Source of the DNA: Channallabes apus | Lineage: Eukaryota; Chordata; Actinopteri; Siluriformes; Clariidae | DNA: 64,000 bases | Reading direction: 5' to 3' | Assembly (NCBI GenBank): GCA_030522415.1 | Contig: CM060108.1 | Location: 42,174,256 to 42,238,255, forward strand | In this document: in pieces, positions 59,150-64,000 of the stretch | Layout of the letters: the number at the start of each line of letters is the position of its first letter | Numbering within the stretch: position 1 is the first letter of the stretch | The notes under the pieces: generated by a model | The model's database searches: none | What the model saw: only the letters and a program-made list of their open reading frames with translations | Told to the model about the DNA's origin: nothing | Made by a program: the position numbers and the translations under genes

Positions 59150-61549
59150 TTGAAATGAAGAAACAAATGATATTAATTCCACTGAAAGATTGAAAATCAA
59201 AGTTGTCATGTGAATGATTGTTATCTGCAAAACTTTGCAGAACTAGAAAAACATAGTATCAAGTAACATGAAGGGCCACAACTGATTGATATCCAAGTTC
59301 AGCATAGACAAATCCTGCGGTTCTACAACCTTTGCACAAGCACTACTGTAGATCCCAGGAGTCCAACACTCTCTACCTGCCCGATTAGCCCTTCCCAGGA
59401 ATGACACAAGAACCTCCCTGTAGTAAGTCAGAAACCTTTTTGTCCAGGTGTCTGAAGTTTTTCCCAAGAGCTTTGCACCCTTGACCAGCTACTGTCTTCT
59501 TAAAGACTGAAAGGAAAGTGGAGGGGTGTACATATTTCAAGCTGTACTGAGTTTTAATTAAGAGAAAATCCGCATCTTGTGCCATAGATGTGGGAAGTCG
59601 GTATCCAGAACCCCTACGGCTCAGCCCGTCAGCCTCCCTTCACCACACTTTTTCTTCCAATAAAGTATTTCAACTTATATTTGTCTGACTTTGATACTCA
59701 TCACGACCTAGCTTTAAAAATAAAAAAATAATATGTTTTAATATTATTAAGGATGTTGCATGGGGATATGCATTAACAACCCCCCCGAACACAACTTATT
59801 TTAAACAACAGTTCTCCTACTAACAAAATGTGTTTAAAGACACCAGGATGTGTTTTTCAAGTTTGTGTATTTCGATTTAGTTTTTTTCAACCTCTGTTTA
59901 AAAAAAAAAATTATATATATATATCAAGAGAGAGAGAGAGAGAGAGAGAGAGTACAGGGCAATAAATACTTACTTCATTCAGTAGTGAAGCTGACTGCGA
60001 GGGTGTTTTCTCATTAATTTCTAAACTGGAGGCAATGTTTTATTAGAGGCAAGTCCTACATTCCCTCTAACTCATTTGCTGATTCGAGGATCATCACATG
60101 TAACGTTTCAAATGATCTGCCTGCTTGCATTGAATGAATGGAATGTTGAAGTCTGATAATTCAGTGGTTGAAGTGAAATGTGACTCCGAGTGGGGTTGTG
60201 CAAGGGGAAAAAAAAAGTACACGAACATGAAAAACAAAGGCTGTTTTTTTTGGCTAGCAGTCCATGTCCCCCTCACACCCTTAGAGAAAATACAGCACTC
60301 CTTTCAGAAAAATATTTCCGATGTCTCTGTCCGTCTTTTGCCTTCAGTCTGGTACAAAAACACCGATTACTACAAGAGTTTGACAAACCAAGAATTAGGA
60401 GACATATACTGTATGCTATCATACAATACTTCCACATACACCAGCCTACACCAGACACATTACAATCCTCCCCGGCCACCAGGAACACCAGCAATGATCT
60501 GATGCACTGGCAAGAAGTGCAATGTGCTCCAAACCTTCCGCACTTCAGCTGCGCACCGACTCCTGATAAAGGACACGTTTATCAGTTTAGGTCATGAAAT
60601 ATTGGCATGGCCAGAGAGACAGGAGGTCGTTTGGGTTATACGTCTGCTATCAAATCACAGTTTACAGATGCAGAGACCCTAAAGGGCGTTGCTTAGACAG
60701 ACCCCCGAAGAAAATCACAGTGTTTCTACTGTACTGTATGCCTTGATGCACAGGTTGACTGGCCATTTATTTGCTTATATGACGCAACTGTGGACGTGTG
60801 TTGAGGATGGTTTGTAAAAGTTGGAGCGGTTGACTGGATGAACATCTCAATGTGAGTTGAACGATCTCTTACATTTGCACCATTTTTCCCACTCTTCTTT
60901 TTCACTTCTTGGGGACCATAGAAATGTTTCAAAGAATCATGAAGAGAAGATGTTAGAATAGTTGCTGCTTTTGAGAGTGCTTCCGTTATCATACTGTTTC
61001 TTCGTGCCTAATAATACAGATATCATCAAACTCCAATCCCTATTGTATCCAAAACAATTTGGGTGATAGAGCCCATCATATTTGTTCTTTATACAGTAAG
61101 TTACGACATTAAATGTATAAAATCTCAAGTGTTGTCATTGGTAGAACAGTGTTCTGCATATTAGCATATCATGATACAACTTTGTTAATTTAGGCATTAT
61201 GTAAAAACAGTTGGTGCAAGCAGAGAAATTATACATTTTACATTGCATTCACAGTTGGATTATACAGTTTCCTAGTCTCTGAAAAACAATTGCTGTCCTC
61301 CCACATTTTACCCAGCTTTTCAGTGATTCCCATAAGGCCAACGTTTTACCTGTTTTATTAGCAGGAGGCATTGAATTGAATAAGAATGAACTGAACTGCA
61401 CTGTGAGCTTAAACATCTGAACATGACTTATTATTGTAAGTATGCAAAAAGGACGTTATTACATAAAGGAGAGGTGTATTTCCGAGATCTTTGGTCATTA
61501 CACAAACACAAGCATGCAAACTTCACACCACTCCAGAGTTATCTTCATA
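59150..61549. other. Intergenic stretch, nothing coding recognised
   Basis: A (TA)n(GA)n compound microsatellite lies at about 59910-59953. No gene or repeat family assigned; 60120-60760 is GC-balanced but shows no exon structure. Confidence 0.5.
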
Positions 61550-62885
61550 CAATTTTAATGTTTTTTTTTTTTAATGTTTTCATCACATGAGAACACAAAA
61601 AGAGGTCTAGCAAATTCAGACCCCGGTTAATATTTGTATATAACATTTTTCCCACCCGTTAACACCAGAAGTTGTCACCCTTGTTAAAAGTTTGATTTCA
61701 CAAAGTCTTGTGGCTGAATTGACAGTCACTTGTCAACGCCTTTCGAACATGAACATCCATGAAAGTATGGAGTGTTACAAAAGTGCATTTCAGGTTCGAC
61801 TAATATCCAAACTGGTATATACCAGTGATCCATGAGAATACTGTACAGAATACCATGTGTCACAGCATGAATAGAACAATAGCATAGCGACAGAAATGAA
61901 TTGGCTTACTCGTGGATGAAGAGTAGACAGTTTTTTCATCTTCTTTTTTTTTCTGACCAGAACCTCAACACATAATCAAGTGATAGCAGCCAGAACAGAC
62001 CCCAAAACAGAAGATACACTAATTCCCCTTTGCATCTCTGACAAAAAAAAAAAAAAAAAAAAAAGGAACGGACAATTCCAGTCATATCCAATCTTCTGTG
62101 AGGGGTAAACATTAATAACAGAAATGTACAAGTGTGGAAAGCAGTTTCTCATCCAGAGTAAAGGAGAATGAGGAATGGGTCCCCCCTGTGAGGGCCTGCC
62201 AACCCAAAAAGTCTTTCGTTGTTCCTTTTAACACAAAAATTGTTTTTGCATATATCGAGTATTCCTTCTATTGTCTTTAGGTTTGCTTTCAGGACATTTG
62301 TGATACACAATTTACTCCACATATTTCAGCTGAGGTGTGTAGTTTTTGTAAAAAAGAAAAAAAAAAAAAAAAGAAAGTTTTGCTCAGGCCATGCTGGTGA
62401 TCAGGCATTTCATCCCACGGCTTGAGAGGGTGCATCACAGACAACCGGACGGGTATCAGCCGTTAAAAATCGTCCACCTGACGTCAAAGGTCTCTGGCTG
62501 ATGATATGTCCATTTATAATGGTTTAAACAAAGCTTAATACTTTTTTTTCCCTCAACAAACATTATGTACAATGGCGACTGCAAGAACGCATAAGAGCTG
62601 ACGAACAGCAAGAAGACAGATAGAACAGTATTTACAAACATGTTGGATTAACAACGTATCAACAACAAATTTTACAAGGAAGTCCTGCATCTGTCTCTTA
62701 AGTTTCTTTTTCTTTATTATTTTTTTTTTTTACTGAAAATGTTTTAATTTGAAAATTTCAGCGCAAAATCGACCAAAAGACCACTGGATTGGTGGGCTGG
62801 AGTTCAGATGTTGTCGACGGGACTCTTTATGTTGAGTTGATCTTCCTTGTTAGCTGCTGCTGCTGTGTTGGCTCAGAGTGTGATT
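61550..62885 (-). other. Putative terminal exon and 3'UTR of an unidentified gene
   Basis: On the minus strand a strong acceptor (tctgttcatttttttg, then tcttttgcag) ends at 62886. The exon would begin AATCACACTCTGAGCC. The splice phase is unknown. One frame gives NHTLSQHSSSS then TAA (stop at 62850-62852). Another gives SHSEPTQQQQLTRKINST then TAA (stop at 62827-62829). The third stops after three residues. Either way little protein is encoded here and the rest would be a roughly 1.3-kb 3'UTR. ATTAAA near 61555 (minus strand) is a possible polyadenylation signal. I do not recognise the C terminus. In mammals the gene converging on HRH3 is MTG2, but these residues do not identify it. Confidence 0.5.
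62042..62063. repeat. A-run of about 21 bases
   Basis: Homopolymer run within the putative minus-strand 3'UTR (a T-run on the transcript). Confidence 0.95.
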
Positions 62886-64000
62886 CTGCAAAAGACAAAA
62901 AAATGAACAGACATCAGTCAACATGCATTATGACATCATAATTCGTTTAACTTTTATGCTTTGTTTCTCTTCACTTCATGAGAAATGATCTGTATATTAC
63001 TTTCGTCGTAACATTTTGGCATAACAAGCATGCCATGTCAGTTTCCTGAATATACAGTATATCAGGTTATGAATGTTTGCCCTTTAAAAAGCTTTACACA
63101 TTGTAATTCATTCCCATGAATAAATCTACTGTATTATTTCCTGTCAAGTGACACATCTACCTACTAGAAAACAATAAGGGAATGTGTGTGCCTCTTCTTT
63201 CTACCTGGACTACTTATTCGAAAGGAACAATACAGAATGAGAAAATGTGTCTGACGGACATGTTTGGCGTTTCCATTATCTAAATCCAATTAGTAGAGAA
63301 TGGAGCTGAATTTGCATGGGGATCGATAGAGCTCGGCCCTTTGCGGCAGCAGGTATGGTAGAAATCACAGAGACATAGCAGGTGACGTGCTAGAGCTGTC
63401 AAAGCCCCTCAAACCCCGACGTCTCAATCCAAACGCAAACGCCCAGGGATCGATGGCTGTGGCCATGACAACCATCCAGGAGCTGTGTCTTTCTCGTACG
63501 AGCAGAACGAGGTTAATAACATCATAATTTCTTGGTTTTGTTTCCTGACAACGGCACCTGCTAATGATCGCTCTTAATGAATCCATCCAATCCGAGTTTT
63601 TATTGAACCATGATATTCAGTGCTGTTGATAAAGACCGTATTAAATGTATACACTCCTGTATATTTAATCTAAACACTGGTTATAATGTAGAGTCTAAAT
63701 AGTCAGTGCTCTGAAAAACAGTGGACACTGAAAATGAAAAATCGATGCAAAATGAACAATAAAGGCTCGGCCATTTGTTACCGCTGAATGATTAGGCTCT
63801 TACTGTTCATTTCTCATTGATTTTTTTTTCTCCCCTTCCAGCGTTCTCCTTTGTATGAGACATTAATATGCACAACCAAAGCAAAATTTCAATTTGGTGT
63901 GAAAAACAAAACAAACAAACAACCAAAAAAAAACAAAAAAACTTTAGATTTATCAGCAGAGGTAACCGCATGCAAATTACAAGTGTTTTGTTTACCCTCG
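62886..64000 (-). other. Putative intron of the unidentified right-end gene
   Basis: Sequence upstream of the putative acceptor. It contains no recognised repeat. 63290-63600 and 63700-63830 are balanced in composition and resemble conserved non-coding elements (see findings). The ORF at 63365-63586 has no known domain. Confidence 0.4.

Overview
This window is vertebrate nuclear DNA, almost certainly from a ray-finned (teleost) fish. It is AT-rich, microsatellite-rich and packed with fish-type interspersed repeats: Mermaid-like tRNA-derived SINEs, L2-type LINE tails, Tc1/mariner and hAT elements. The heavy Mermaid-like SINE load would suit an ostariophysan such as a catfish, but that is inference. 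Prokaryotic features (operons, ribosome binding sites, CRISPR) do not apply.

Only one protein-coding gene is firmly recognisable: a histamine H3-type receptor (hrh3 or an hrh3-like paralogue) on the + strand. Exon 2 (15953-16119, TM2 end to DRF motif) and the terminal exon 3 (35171-35935, TM4 to C terminus) are present with clean splice sites and no frame damage. Exon 1 (N terminus, TM1, start of TM2) was not found and must lie left of the window. The intron between the two exons is 19,051 bp. The third intracellular loop, about 77 residues, is much shorter than in mammalian H3.

Layout: 1-15952 is inferred to be the end of hrh3 intron 1. It holds a nested pair of insertions (2194-3891), a Tc1-like pseudogene split by a palindromic hAT (4265-6405), three Mermaid-like SINE copies, a 670-bp foldback element (11203-11877) and another Tc1-like relic (14290-15010). 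Intron 2 (16120-35170) carries three unrelated tRNA-derived SINE families, a composite hAT element (18367-19598), an antisense L2-type LINE (29524-32105), and a stack of a LINE 3' end, a mariner relic and a Mermaid fragment just before exon 3. Downstream of hrh3 (35936-61549) I see no further genes, only repeats and a few stretches that may be conserved non-coding elements. At the right end a strong minus-strand splice acceptor at 62885/62886 suggests the last exon and long 3'UTR of an unidentified gene converging on hrh3 (about 61550-62885).

I did not find a previously undescribed biological system. The most interesting material is the reconstructible transposon nesting, two large foldback structures, the divergent receptor loop, the unidentified terminal exon, and a conspicuous excess of the word TACTGTA/TACAGTA.
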